Shown one piece after another: positions 19,565 through 28,331 of a DNA stretch of 64,000 nucleotides; the stretch's first letter is position 1, and each line of letters opens with the position of its first letter. The notes below the pieces were generated by a model, which saw only the letters and a program-made list of their open reading frames with translations, had not been told where the DNA came from and did not search any database. Origin of the DNA: Photorhabdus asymbiotica (GTDB lineage: Bacteria; Pseudomonadota; Gammaproteobacteria; Enterobacterales; Enterobacteriaceae); NCBI RefSeq assembly GCF_003634575.1, contig NZ_RBLJ01000001.1, positions 1,178,001 through 1,242,000 on the forward strand, read 5' to 3'. Made by a program: the position numbers and the translations under genes.

Positions 19565-20268
19565 TAAAACAACTTGTTAATAACCGTATCAGTTATCTCG
19601 GTGCAAGTGAGCGATGGCTCAAAAACGATAACTTTCTCCCTCTCTTTTTCTGTTAATTTTGCGAAAAATTCATTATATTGCTTAAACCAGCCAGAAATCC
19701 AGATTTTTTTGGTTTCTTCATCTGGAAATTCCCTAGGTCTAATTCCTAATATTTCATCTCTTGCCAGATTATCAAGAGAAAACTCAACAGGAAAGTCCAT
19801 AAATACGATTACATCCGGCTCAGGAAGATGATTTTTTATTTCATCCCAAATAACCAAATATGCGTCATGATCATCATTCGATATGTAGCCTTTTTCATAC
19901 ATAAACTCTATAAATATATAATCCTCTAAATGTGATCTTTCCATTACAAGATTATATCCCGCATCAATCCAAGCCTTTATTAATAATGCCCGTTGGATCA
20001 TAAAGTTTATCTGAATGAGATAGCCATAGCGACGAGTATCAGAAAATAGTGACTGGAGAAAAGGATGATGAATAGCTTTTTCATCAATTGCTATTGTGTA
20101 GTTATCCAAGTTATATAATGCAGAACCTATTGATTTTAAAAGAGTACTCTTCCCAACCCCAGAATTTCCTGTTAAGCAAATATATTTAGGCTTCCGAACA
20201 GGAACATATTCCTGTGACGGTAATTTCCACGGATCTGAATAAAGATAATGCAACGATTTATTGTTCAT
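19504..20268 (-). CDS. Deoxynucleoside kinase-like P-loop protein
   Basis: A 254-residue P-loop NTPase. The Walker A motif GNSGVGKST lies near residue 34. The ERS-type motif in NLVMERSHLED (near 108), the long hydrophobic helix with QINFMIQRALLIKAW, the PDVIVFMDFPVEFSL segment and an Arg-rich lid follow the layout of the deoxynucleoside kinase family (dGK/dAK/dCK), which phosphorylates nucleosides to monophosphates. Its start overlaps the stop of the radical SAM gene (ATGA), so the two are translationally coupled. The last 20 or so residues (from about IPNKF on) come from an ERIC element and are probably not ancestral. Substrate unknown; it could also act on a modified nucleoside made by its partner. 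Confidence 0.7.
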   Translation of the reverse strand: MNNKSLHYLYSDPWKLPSQEYVPVRKPKYICLTGNSGVGKSTLLKSIGSALYNLDNYTIAIDEKAIHHPFLQSLFSDTRRYGYLIQINFMIQRALLIKAWIDAGYNLVMERSHLEDYIFIEFMYEKGYISNDDHDAYLVIWDEIKNHLPEPDVIVFMDFPVEFSLDNLARDEILGIRPREFPDEETKKIWISGWFKQYNEFFAKLTEKEREKVIVFEPSLTCTEITDTVINKLFYIPNKFRVAAQRQVNESPGA

Positions 20269-21134
20269 TTTAATACTCTCTGTTGTTCTATCCAGAATCT
20301 ATTATCCTGACATTTTTTTACTATTATTGGATTACCAAAGATTGACGAAAGAATTTTTTCCTTATCATCATTTTTCATATTACACAATAGCGTATAGTTC
20401 TCCCCATCTGGAATAATTATATCAAAATTAGGCTCCATAACGACATTTGCTTTATCCCTTTCTTCAAAAGTAGCCCAACTAATAGGAACATCAGGGAAAT
20501 CTTCTTTCAGGGTTCTCATTTCATCAAGAAATACATATTTATCTATTTCCAATTTTTCACGTTTTTCTTTTCCTACACCTAATGGACAGAACTGATAAAA
20601 TCGCCAAGATTGTACGCTATAAGGCAATCTGCTCACCCAAGAAACGATATCATGGAGCTTATTGATATTTGCATTGGAAACAACCGTGGTAAGTTTGATG
20701 TTTATTTTATTATTAACACCAGAAAGCCACTTTAATATATTTTTAACAACATGATGCTGGTTACTCATTTTCTCACTGCGAATATCGATGTTAACGTCTT
20801 TATCTATACCATCAATAGGGATACCAACCCAATCAAGAATATCATTTAGTTGCGCATGATCCATGGAAAAACGATGACCAACAGTAGAGAGATAAGTGAG
20901 AAAACCTTTTCTTTTCGCGTATTTTATCAATTCAATATAATCTTTTCTGCTGGTTGGCTCTCCACCGGTAAATCCTATTTTTCTGAATCCTATCTGGTAC
21001 ATTTTATCTATCACGGGTAAAATTTCAGTAGTTGTATTATCTGAAATCCCCGGATTTCTAAAACATAGATCACAACCAAGATTACAATACGATGTTATTC
21101 GAAAATCTAATAATAGTTCTTCAGGCTTGTACAT
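20265..21134 (-). CDS. Radical SAM enzyme, possible viperin-like
   Basis: A 289-residue radical SAM protein with the cluster motif CNLGCDLC (CX3CX2C) near residue 20 and the SAM-binding FTGGEPTSRKDY segment. A later YQFCPLG stretch and the two C-terminal cysteines (LLCN, KKCQ) resemble the layout of viperin and related nucleotide-acting enzymes, but there are too few to bind extra Fe-S clusters. There is no B12 domain and no SPASM domain. ATG 21134 (MYKPEELLLD) has AAGGA 7 nt upstream; the frame is open to 21167. It is coupled by ATGA overlap to a nucleoside-kinase-like gene, with a NudI homologue further on. Role inferred: radical modification of a nucleoside or nucleotide. Alternatives: peptide or antibiotic modification. 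Confidence 0.75.
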   Translation of the reverse strand: MYKPEELLLDFRITSYCNLGCDLCFRNPGISDNTTTEILPVIDKMYQIGFRKIGFTGGEPTSRKDYIELIKYAKRKGFLTYLSTVGHRFSMDHAQLNDILDWVGIPIDGIDKDVNIDIRSEKMSNQHHVVKNILKWLSGVNNKINIKLTTVVSNANINKLHDIVSWVSRLPYSVQSWRFYQFCPLGVGKEKREKLEIDKYVFLDEMRTLKEDFPDVPISWATFEERDKANVVMEPNFDIIIPDGENYTLLCNMKNDDKEKILSSIFGNPIIVKKCQDNRFWIEQQRVLK

Positions 21135-21774
21135 AGATCCATCCTTTTTGATGAAAAATACCAACAAGATATTAACTAATTAGTATCATAATTTATATGG
21201 TTATTGTATGTGCTAAATCAAATTTTGGATGGTAATAAATCAGAAAAAAAAGAAATTAAAATCAAAATATGACGGATGTTGGAAATTATAGATTTCAATA
21301 GACAACAGCCGATGAAGAAATAAAAAAACTTTCACTCATTTATTGTTCTTTAACAAAATAGTAAATACCTGGAAAGACTTCGGAACAAATAATTCAGCGG
21401 GCTATCACACTTAATAAATAGCCCAGGTATTAACTGTTCAAATACTATTTCAATATAGAAAACCCAATACCAGACAAAAAAATATGACTTCAATCTTATA
21501 CAAATAATATACCGCTTCTATGTAAAGTTTCGTGCACTTTTGCACGAACTTTTATGCCGATAAGGTATCGGAATAAGTCAATCGGCTATTTGTTCAAGCT
21601 TACTCCGGCTCATCACAATAATTTTCATTATTGTTGATAGACTCCTTTCGGAGAAATACCGTTTGCAGCTTGAATGCCGAAACGGTATTTCGGTTAATAA
21701 TTAATAGACTTCGGTTAAATAATTCAGTAACGCGATATTGTTAAAATTATATTTATTGAATCCAGCTAAATTAA
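21135..21774. other. Structured noncoding region with several hairpins
   Basis: About 640 bp without a gene. From 21520 to 21700 there is a cluster of inverted repeats. AGTTTCGTGCA/TGCACGAACT lies at 21524-21552. CAATAAT/ATTATTG lies at 21616-21633. A small CTCC-TTTC-GGAG hairpin lies at about 21642-21653. A perfect 11-bp pair AAATACCGTTT (21654-21664) / AAACGGTATTT (21680-21690) closes the cluster. It sits upstream of the radical SAM operon and downstream of the acetyltransferase. It could be a structured leader RNA, a small RNA gene or a repeat element; no known family recognised. Confidence 0.45.
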
Positions 21775-22407
21775 CTACTTATCTGAATATAATTTTTCAG
21801 CGGATTTCAACGCCTTAATATCTGAAGCACAGAGATAGGGTTTTAAAGCATTAAATTTCTCTTCTGACCAATCATATATTTTTAACGCTAACAGTTCATT
21901 TATGATCTGCGGCTCAAATCGATATTTAACGAATTTCGCAGGCGATCCAGCCACAATACTATATGGCTCAACATCTTTAGTTACGACGCTATTAGCCGCG
22001 ACGATAGCACCTTCTCCGATAGTGACACCTGGCATAACCATTGAACGAATACCAAGCCACACACCATCATGAATATGCGTATTACCTTTGCCTACATATG
22101 CCTCTTCAATATATTCCATAAATGGATATAAACAGAACCAATCTGCTCTGTGCGTATTGTTTCCACCCATAAGAATGATAGTTTCAGCACCTATGCAAAC
22201 ATAATCGCCAATATACAATTTATCAATTGGCCACTTAGACTCCCACTGAAGGCTGATCTTATCACCGTATAAATAACGCACGACAGATTCTTCAAAACTA
22301 CCACTCCAACAATCACTATAGTAGCTATGTGTGCCTTTGATGATGATATTTTGATTAGTTACAGCTTCATGTAAAAGTTGGGTTTTCGACCAATGTTTTT
22401 CTTTCAT
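21775..22407 (-). CDS. CatB-type xenobiotic O-acetyltransferase
   Basis: A 210-residue left-handed beta-helix acetyltransferase of the chloramphenicol/virginiamycin (CatB/Vat) group. Hexapeptide repeats begin near YIGDYVCIGAETIILMGG; the catalytic histidine is in GGNNTHRADWF; typical later parts are IHDGVWLGIRSMVMPGVTIG, GAIVAANSVVTKDVEPYSI and VAGSPAKFVKYRF. Length fits the family (205-215). The enzyme would transfer acetyl from acetyl-CoA to a hydroxyl of an antibiotic or metabolite. Monocistronic, with ERIC copies just upstream. Whether it gives resistance or tailors an own product cannot be told. Confidence 0.88.
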   Translation of the reverse strand: MKEKHWSKTQLLHEAVTNQNIIIKGTHSYYSDCWSGSFEESVVRYLYGDKISLQWESKWPIDKLYIGDYVCIGAETIILMGGNNTHRADWFCLYPFMEYIEEAYVGKGNTHIHDGVWLGIRSMVMPGVTIGEGAIVAANSVVTKDVEPYSIVAGSPAKFVKYRFEPQIINELLALKIYDWSEEKFNALKPYLCASDIKALKSAEKLYSDK

Positions 22408-22441
22408 GGTAAACAGCCTCTATATGATTATTTATTCACCA

Positions 22442-22689
22442 TATACCCGTTATCTTTCAAGTCACCTCTTTGTTGGCTACACTCACCCCGGTCACCGAGT
22501 TATCTATACCTGTTATCTTTCAAGTTGCCTCTTTGTTGGCTGCACTCACTCACCCCAGTCACATAGTTATCTATGCTCCCGGGGATTCGCTCCCTTGCCG
22601 TCGCGATGCATCTTGAAATCTATTGGGTATATGCTCCCGAGGATTCGCCCCCTTGCCATCGCGATGCCTCTTGAAATCCATAAGGTATA
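22442..22689 (+). repeat. ERIC element interrupted by a second ERIC element (outer copy)
   Basis: The outer copy is split: left part 22442-22506 (TATACCCGTTATCTTTCAAG ... GAGTTATCTA) and right part about 22630-22689 (TGCTCCCGAGGATTCG ... ATAAGGTATA). Joined, they give one complete, somewhat diverged element. The break lies at the TA in ATCTATGCTCC. Confidence 0.85.
22505..22631 (+). repeat. Inner ERIC element nested in another ERIC
   Basis: Complete element (TATACCTGTTATC ... CTATTGGGTATA) in the same orientation as the outer copy. It is flanked by TA on both sides at the insertion point, as expected for insertion into a TA dinucleotide. Confidence 0.88.
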
Positions 22690-22819
22690 GAATGCTTTCT
22701 ATGGTGATGTATCCACATTCAAAATACATCACATCTAGCTGATTCGAGGTTGATTTAATAATGGGATTATTTTCATATTAGATAATATCTTAGCCATTAA
22801 CTTTAGGAAGAGGCAAAAC

Positions 22820-22893
22820 TGGAGCGAGCGAAGGGAATCGAACCCTCGTATAGAGCTTGGGAAGCTCTCGTTCTGCCATTGAACTACGCTCGC
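22820..22893 (-). tRNA. glyU: tRNA-Gly (anticodon CCC)
   Basis: Read on the minus strand: acceptor stem GCGAGCG/CGCTCGC, D-arm with GTTCAATGGCAGAAC, anticodon stem-loop GAGAGC-TTCCCAA-GCTCT giving CCC, T-arm GAGGGTTCGATTCCCTT, and encoded CCA. 74 nt including CCA. The body closely matches enterobacterial glyU. It lies downstream of lysS. Confidence 0.95.
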
Positions 22894-22978
22894 AGGGGAT
22901 AACATAAATTATTATAGCGATTTAATTAGCGCCAGCAAGCCACTATTTATTTAAGTTGCTTGTATTTCAATCAATTGA

Positions 22979-23022
22979 AAATGACAACTCCCGTGGCGCT
23001 ATTCCCTCGGGAGTTGTCATTT
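22979..23022 (-). terminator. Terminator downstream of lysS
   Basis: Inverted repeat AATGACAACTCCC (from 22980) / GGGAGTTGTCATT (to 23021) around a 16-nt loop, about 20 bp after the lysS stop. On the minus strand it is followed by TTTC, a weak T tract. Confidence 0.75.
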
Positions 23023-23040
23023 GAAACTTAATTCAGGTTA

Positions 23041-24555
23041 TTATTTCTGTGGACGCATTGCCGGGAATAAAATAACGTCACGAATGGTATGGCTGTTAGT
23101 AAACAGCATTACCATGCGGTCAATACCAATACCCAAACCTGCGGTTGGTGGCATGCCATGTTCCAAAGCCGTTATATAATCTTCATCGTAGAACATCGCT
23201 TCGTCATCACCTTCATCTTTCTGACGAACCTGCTCAGCAAAGCGTTCTGCCTGATCTTCCGCATCATTCAATTCTGAGAAACCGTTACCAATTTCACGTC
23301 CACCAATAAAGAATTCAAAACGATCAGTGATAAACGGATTGTCATTATTACGACGCGCCAGCGGAGAAACTTCTGCCGGATATTCAGTGATAAATGTTGG
23401 TTGAATCAAGCGGCTTTCAGCCGTTTCTTCGAAAATCTCACACTGAACGCGGCCAAGGCCCCAACCTTTTTCCACGTCAATACCAAGAGATTCAGCGATA
23501 GCCACCGCTTTATCCATATCATCCAAATCAGCCATGTTAGTTTCAGGACGATATTTACAGATAGCTTCTTTCATGCTCATTTGGGCAAATGGTTTACCGA
23601 AATCGAATTCCTGCTCACCATATTTAACCCGTGTATCCCCCAAAACATTCTGAGCCAGGGTACGGAATAACTCTTCGATCAGTACAATCAGATCTTTGTA
23701 ATCAGCATAAGCCATATAGAGTTCTAACATCGTGAACTCAGGGTTATGTCGTGGAGATACACCTTCGTTACGGAAGTTACGGTTAATTTCAAACACACGC
23801 TCAAAACCACCAACCACCAAACGTTTCAGGTAAAGCTCCGGCGCAATACGCAGATACATATCAATATCCAACGCATTGTGATGAGTGACAAACGGACGTG
23901 CCGCCGCACCACCAGGAATCACCTGCATCATCGGTGTTTCCACTTCCATAAAGCCTTTGCTGATTATAAAGTTACGCATCACGGACAAGACCTGAGAACG
24001 AATCTGGAAAGTCTTGCGCGATTCTTCATTAGCGATCAAATCCAGATAGCGCTGGCGGTAACGGGTTTCCTGATCTGCCAAACCATGAAATTTATCTGGC
24101 AATGGACGCAGAGCCTTAGTCAGCAGGCGCAGCTCAGTACAATGAATGGAAAGCTCACCGGTTTTAGTTTTAAACAACTTGCCACGAGCACCTAGAATGT
24201 CTCCCAAGTCCCATTTTTTAAACTGTTCGTTATAAATACCTTCCGGTAAATCATCACGGGCAACGTATAGCTGAATACGACCGCCCGCATCCTGTAGCGT
24301 GACAAAAGAAGCCTTACCCATGATGCGACGAGTCATCATACGACCACCAACTGTCACTTCAATATTCAGTGCTTCCAGCTCTTCCTGAGTCTTATCGTCA
24401 TATTTTGCGTGCAATTCTTCTGACATGTTTTCACGATGGAAATCATTTGGGAAAGCAATGCCATTTTCACGTAAAGCCGCGAGTTTTTCACGGCGGGTTT
24501 GCAATTCATTATTTAAATCGGGAGCCTGTTCTGCACCCTGTTGTTGTTGTGACAT
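23041..24555 (-). CDS. lysS: Lysyl-tRNA synthetase
   Basis: A 504-residue class II aminoacyl-tRNA synthetase, same length as enterobacterial LysS. OB-fold tRNA-binding domain in the first 140 residues ([18 protein letters not shown]), motif 2 in [20 protein letters not shown], motif 3 in [16 protein letters not shown] near the C-terminus. Charges tRNA-Lys in the cytosol. It follows prfB by 9 nt on the same strand, the usual prfB-lysS operon. Confidence 0.98.
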   Translation of the reverse strand: MSQQQQGAEQAPDLNNELQTRREKLAALRENGIAFPNDFHRENMSEELHAKYDDKTQEELEALNIEVTVGGRMMTRRIMGKASFVTLQDAGGRIQLYVARDDLPEGIYNEQFKKWDLGDILGARGKLFKTKTGELSIHCTELRLLTKALRPLPDKFHGLADQETRYRQRYLDLIANEESRKTFQIRSQVLSVMRNFIISKGFMEVETPMMQVIPGGAAARPFVTHHNALDIDMYLRIAPELYLKRLVVGGFERVFEINRNFRNEGVSPRHNPEFTMLELYMAYADYKDLIVLIEELFRTLAQNVLGDTRVKYGEQEFDFGKPFAQMSMKEAICKYRPETNMADLDDMDKAVAIAESLGIDVEKGWGLGRVQCEIFEETAESRLIQPTFITEYPAEVSPLARRNNDNPFITDRFEFFIGGREIGNGFSELNDAEDQAERFAEQVRQKDEGDDEAMFYDEDYITALEHGMPPTAGLGIGIDRMVMLFTNSHTIRDVILFPAMRPQK

Positions 24556-24564
24556 TTTAGTTCC

Positions 24565-25663
24565 TCATAAGCCAGCTTTAAGGCTTGCTTCAATGAATTT
24601 ATCCAGATCACCATCCAGCACTGATTGAGTATTACGAGTTTCAACACCGGTGCGTAAGTCTTTGATTCGTGAATCATCCAGAACATAAGAGCGGATTTGG
24701 CTACCCCAGCCAATATCAGATTTATTCTCTTCCATTTCCTGCCTATTAGCGTTCTTCTTCTGCATTTCCAGTTCATACAGCTTCGCTTTCAGCTGTTTCA
24801 TTGCCTGGTCTTTATTTTTATGCTGAGAACGGTCATTCTGACACTGAGTCACAATGTTAGTTGGAATATGGGTAATACGCACTGCAGATTCTGTTTTGTT
24901 AACGTGCTGCCCACCCGCACCTGATGCACGATAAACGTCAATACGTAAGTCTGCCGGGTTAATTTCAATATCAATGTCATCATCCACTTCAGGATAGATG
25001 AACGCAGAACTGAATGAAGTATGGCGACGGCCACCAGAATCAAATGGACTCTTGCGGACTAAACGGTGAACACCGGTTTCAGTACGCAACCAACCATAAG
25101 CATAATCACCCATGATCCTAATAGTTGCTGATTTCAATCCGGCAACTTCACCATCTGATTCTTCAATGATTTCAGTTTTAAAACCTTTGGATTCAGCCCA
25201 ACGCAGATACATACGCATCAACATACTTGCCCAATCCTGAGCTTCAGTACCGCCAGAACCTGCCTGCAAATCAAGATAACAGTTAGCACTGTCATACTCA
25301 CCAGAGAACATACGGCGGAACTCTAACTGACCCAATTTGCCTTCAAGCTGTTCCAACTCTGCCACCGCTTCATGGAAAGTCTCTTCATCGTCAGCTTCTA
25401 CGGCCAGTTCCAGCAAGCCTTGTACATCTTCCAGACCTTGCTCAAGCTGATCAATGGTCTCAACAATCTCTTCCAGTGAGGAGCGTTCTTTACCCAAAGC
25501 CTGTGCCCGTTCCGGCTCATTCCAGACATCAGGTTGCTCCAGTTCGGCATTAACTTCTTCTAAGCGTTCTTTTTTGACATCGTAGTCAAAGATACCCCCT
25601 CAGAACCGTTGTCCGTTCAGACAGGTCCTGAATGTGGTTTTTTACCGGATTAATTTCAAACAT
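24565..25663 (-). CDS. prfB: Peptide chain release factor RF2 (programmed +1 frameshift)
   Basis: Recognises UGA/UAA stops and triggers hydrolysis through its GGQ loop. The gene is in two frames. A 25-codon first part starts at ATG 25663 ([17 protein letters not shown]) and ends at an in-frame UGA (25586-25588). The second part continues in the +1 frame. The shift site is the classic AGGGGG-TATCTTTGAC, with the Shine-Dalgarno-like AGGGGG just upstream of CUU-UGA-C. Joined, this gives 365 residues. The SPF stop-recognition tripeptide is in RKSPFDSGG and the catalytic loop in [11 protein letters not shown]. Autoregulated: low RF2 favours the shift. In related enterobacteria recJ lies immediately upstream; here an 8.4-kb toxin island intervenes. 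Confidence 0.97.
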
Positions 25664-25982
25664 ATTTTAGTGTCTTACGTTGTGTAGTCGTAAATAAATG
25701 GGATGTTTTTCGAACCGCGTATTGTAGCGGATTTAGCAAAGGGTTTATAGCACTTCAACCGATTTGTAACGTATTCATTGCTGCCAGTTTATGGAAATGT
25801 TCATGCATCGTCTTGGTTATTGATAAATCAAGCAAGATTCCCGTTGAGCTTGCACAGCACAAAATGGTCTGGCTGGAGATTTTACATCAGGCAAAGCTTT
25901 ATCCCCTCTGGTAGTTGCAAAGATAAACTACGCCCGGCGCCCTGATAGATACGACATGACTAAAAACGGCTTATTTACTGCC
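25664..25982. other. Unique region upstream of prfB
   Basis: About 320 bp between prfB and the duplicated toxin flank. It probably carries the promoter that prfB needs after being separated from recJ. No gene with a ribosome binding site; no insertion sequence ends recognised. Confidence 0.4.
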
Positions 25983-26454
25983 CTATTTAATGATTTATCG
26001 ACGATGTTATCCCTACATTTATCTTATATTTACCTAATCCGCTATAACTATTTGAAAGCATAAGTGCAGGGATATTAAAGTTTTTATATTAAAGGCAAAT
26101 TTAAATCAATAAATGCACTTTTCAAAAAGATAGTTAACTGTATTTAATCGAAGCCCATTAACCATTAATAAAGAGTTGAAAAGCAATCGGTGTAAAAACG
26201 AATATTATCCGAACAGACAGGTATTTATACCCAATAGCTTTCTCGCCGTTATTTTATGCAGTAAATCCCCAAAATAACCAATAAAAAAATGGATAAAACG
26301 GTTAATCTGGCAAAGTTTAAGCCCTAAAAAAAGGGGGGATTATTCGTAAAAACATCAAGAGGATGCCTGATTAAAACTATTCAGGATTACCGGTAAAACA
26401 GCATCATTAAAACTAAAATCGACTATGATTAATGTTCATTAAACGTAAAACCAC

Positions 26455-26581
26455 TATACCCGTTATCTTTCAAGTTGCCTCTTTGTTGGCTGCACTCACT
26501 CACCCCGGTCACATAGTTATCTATGCTCCCGGGGATTCGCTCCCTGGCCGTCGCGATGCATCTTGAAATCCATAGGGTATA
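26455..26581 (+). repeat. ERIC element (GC-arm subtype) in duplicated flank
   Basis: Full-length element with CCCCGG/CCGGGG arms. The paralogous copy B sequence near 30715 (ACCACGATATGCC) lacks it and shows the uninterrupted site. Confidence 0.9.
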
Positions 26582-26861
26582 TATGCCATGACGATTAAAT
26601 TTGTTAAAAATCAGGCGTTAAAAGTGGTTAAAACTTTATCCCGATTAAAACCAAGGATTAATACTATGACTTTTAAAATAGTTTAAAACTGGTTTATTAT
26701 AAAACCATCAGTGAAAAATAAAAAAACTAACGCGGTGAATACTTATATCTCTTTTTGGAAAAAATGAAAATAAGAATATGAGTCGTTTAATCATAAAATA
26801 TATTTTATAAAAGGGAATGATTTTATTAACGTTTTTAACCTGAAGTAAATTTTTTCGGATA

Positions 26862-26988
26862 TATACCCAATAGATTTCGAGTTGCAGCGCGACGGCAAGT
26901 GAACGAATCCCCAGGAGCATAGATAACTATGTGACTGGGGTGAGTGAAAGCAGCCAACAAAGCAGCAACTTGAAAGATGAAGGGTATA
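26862..26988 (-). repeat. ERIC element in duplicated flank
   Basis: Full-length element of the CCCCAG/CTGGGG subtype. The paralogous site in copy B (near 31008-31016, GTCGTAGATAGATTAAATAG) is empty, which fixes the insertion point at a TA. Confidence 0.9.
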
Positions 26989-27004
26989 GATTAAATAGTC
27001 ATAA

Positions 27005-27112
27005 TTAATACATTTTACCCCCCAAATAATAATTAAAAGATTGCTTTTCAATAAAAATTTCCTGATAAGATTTTCCCAAGATATTTATTAATGCTTCAAT
27101 ATTAACTGCCAT
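27005..27112 (-). pseudogene. Decayed DUF6392-like immunity gene start
   Basis: A 35-codon frame whose first 20 residues (MAVNIEALINILGKSYQEIF) align with the starts of the intact immunity genes at 27829 and 31852 ([13 protein letters not shown]..., [13 protein letters not shown]...), including the upstream TATATAACCTC leader. After that it runs into unrelated sequence and a stop. A further decayed copy lies at about 27150-27250 (VININILMNYLEKTAEQF). Matching fragments are at 31100-31140 and 31200-31275 in the other duplicate. Nonfunctional remnants. Confidence 0.6.
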
Positions 27113-27361
27113 TGTTTATATAACCTCTTTATCCAATAAAAACAGAAAATTGAAAAAACATTCAAATTATTAACCGGAATAATTTCCTTTTCAATAAATT
27201 GCTCTGCGGTTTTCTCTAAGTAATTCATTAAAATATTAATATTGATCACCTTTATTTATGTAACCCCGTTCTTGGTAAAACCCATTCATCTGCTATTTGG
27301 ATTTCCAAGCTGCCTGCAAATGAATTGGCTTTTAAAAAGAACCTCCCATGTTTATTATTAA

Positions 27362-27829
27362 CTACCAACGTACTTCTGATGTGGGTAAGAATGTCACCAG
27401 TTTGACCTGTTCTAGTAGATCATAATCAATCTGCATGCTGGTTGGAATACGAAAATCCAATAACGTATATAGCTCAGTCCAGCCAATTTCTTTAGTCAAC
27501 CTTTTTCTTGGTGGGAGTGATTTTTCAGGATCACCAAAATGTTCATGAATCCATTGCCGGAACATGATAGGAATTAGTGGTGATGGTAGTTCATTTGGAA
27601 ACTGGTATGAATTTTTTTTCTCATCAATCAAGATAAGCCCTATCGCAAATAAAACTTTGTTATCTCTCTTAAACGCAAGATGTACACCTTCTTTAATCAT
27701 ATGCAGGGATATCTCAGGATCTCCAGGATATCCTGTTGGTTTGGTTTTATAAGGAATTAGCCCTTCATCAAAAATTTCCCGATAGGTTGTCCCCAAACTA
27801 TTAATTAATTCTTCAACATTGATCGTCAT
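27362..27829 (-). CDS. DUF6392-like immunity protein (orphan)
   Basis: A 155-residue soluble protein, close paralogue of the protein at 31385-31852, which directly follows an intact toxin gene and is therefore its probable immunity protein. I believe both belong to the DUF6392 family, but this rests on memory. The frame is open to 27907; ATG 27829 ([13 protein letters not shown]) is the position conserved with the paralogue. Its own toxin is gone: upstream only the junction [21 protein letters not shown] remains before an ERIC element. It may still protect against kin toxins, as orphan immunity genes do. Confidence 0.75.
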   Translation of the reverse strand: MTINVEELINSLGTTYREIFDEGLIPYKTKPTGYPGDPEISLHMIKEGVHLAFKRDNKVLFAIGLILIDEKKNSYQFPNELPSPLIPIMFRQWIHEHFGDPEKSLPPRKRLTKEIGWTELYTLLDFRIPTSMQIDYDLLEQVKLVTFLPTSEVRW

Positions 27830-27870
27830 TATTGATATAACCTCTTTATTTATATCTAACCTATAGCATA

Positions 27871-27997
27871 TATACCCAATAAATTTCGAGTTGCAGCGCG
27901 GCGGCAAATGAACGAATCCCTAGGAGCATAGATAACTATGTGACTGGGGTGAGTGAAAGCAGCCAACAAAGCAGCAGCTTGAAAGATGAAGGGTATA
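27871..27997 (-). repeat. ERIC element at the truncated toxin end
   Basis: Full-length element, abutting the coding remnant NMPPVY of a lost toxin gene on one side and lying about 40 bp from the orphan immunity start on the other. One arm has a TAGGG change that breaks the usual CCCCAG pairing. Confidence 0.88.
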
Positions 27998-28073
27998 CAC
28001 CGGCGGCATATTCGGGATGGGAAGTACCAAAATATAATCGCGGAAATCCTTTTCCTCATTTACCGAATCCCAG
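27998..28073 (-). pseudogene. Junction remnant of an S-pyocin-type toxin
   Basis: After the stop of the upstream immunity gene the minus strand reads [21 protein letters not shown], nearly identical to residues near 420-440 of the intact PAAR-pyocin protein, and is then cut by an ERIC element. No toxin domain remains. Confidence 0.7.
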
Positions 28074-28331
28074 TTATTCCTTAAAGCCAGGTTTGCCGTT
28101 TTTAGCTCGCCATTCCTTTATAACTTTAAGCACACCTTCAGGGCTATCTTCCACTCCATTTTCTGGGTAGAAAATTAACCCATTTCGTCTGGGATGCTCG
28201 GTAATTATTTCAATATGTTTTACTAAACTGTGATATTCATACTCAGTTTTACATTCACCATTGAAAATTTTATTCAGCAGAACTAAAAATTCAGTTTCTG
28301 TATAATCTTCCAACTTACTTTTTAAATTCAT
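28074..28331 (-). CDS. Colicin E-type DNase immunity protein (Im-like)
   Basis: An 85-residue acidic four-helix protein of the colicin/pyocin DNase immunity family (Im2/7/8/9). The start MNLKSKLEDYTETEFL, the helix III segment EIITEHPRRNGLIFYPENG with the conserved Tyr that contacts the DNase, and the end [14 protein letters not shown] match the family nearly residue for residue. It overlaps the end of the HNH DNase tail upstream by 17 nt, the usual toxin-immunity coupling. Confidence 0.92.
   Translation of the reverse strand: MNLKSKLEDYTETEFLVLLNKIFNGECKTEYEYHSLVKHIEIITEHPRRNGLIFYPENGVEDSPEGVLKVIKEWRAKNGKPGFKE

Larger units (their letters stand above)
25983..27361. repeat. Duplicated flank of the toxin island, copy A
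   Basis: This AT-rich noncoding stretch is repeated at 30278-31384, from CTATTTAATGATTTATCGAC on, with many small changes. Copy A carries two ERIC insertions (26455 and 26862) absent from copy B. On the minus strand it contains decayed starts of immunity-type genes, for example a 35-codon frame at 27005-27112 (MAVNIEALINILGKSYQEIF) that resembles the start of the DUF6392-like immunity genes nearby. Confidence 0.8.

Noticed and set aside
22820..22893. tRNA-Gly as an integration site of a genomic island
   Set aside because: No integrase and no repeated tRNA 3' end was found in the flanks within this window.
27830..27907. Upstream extension of the orphan immunity gene
   Set aside because: The added residues derive from the ERIC element and are absent from the paralogue.
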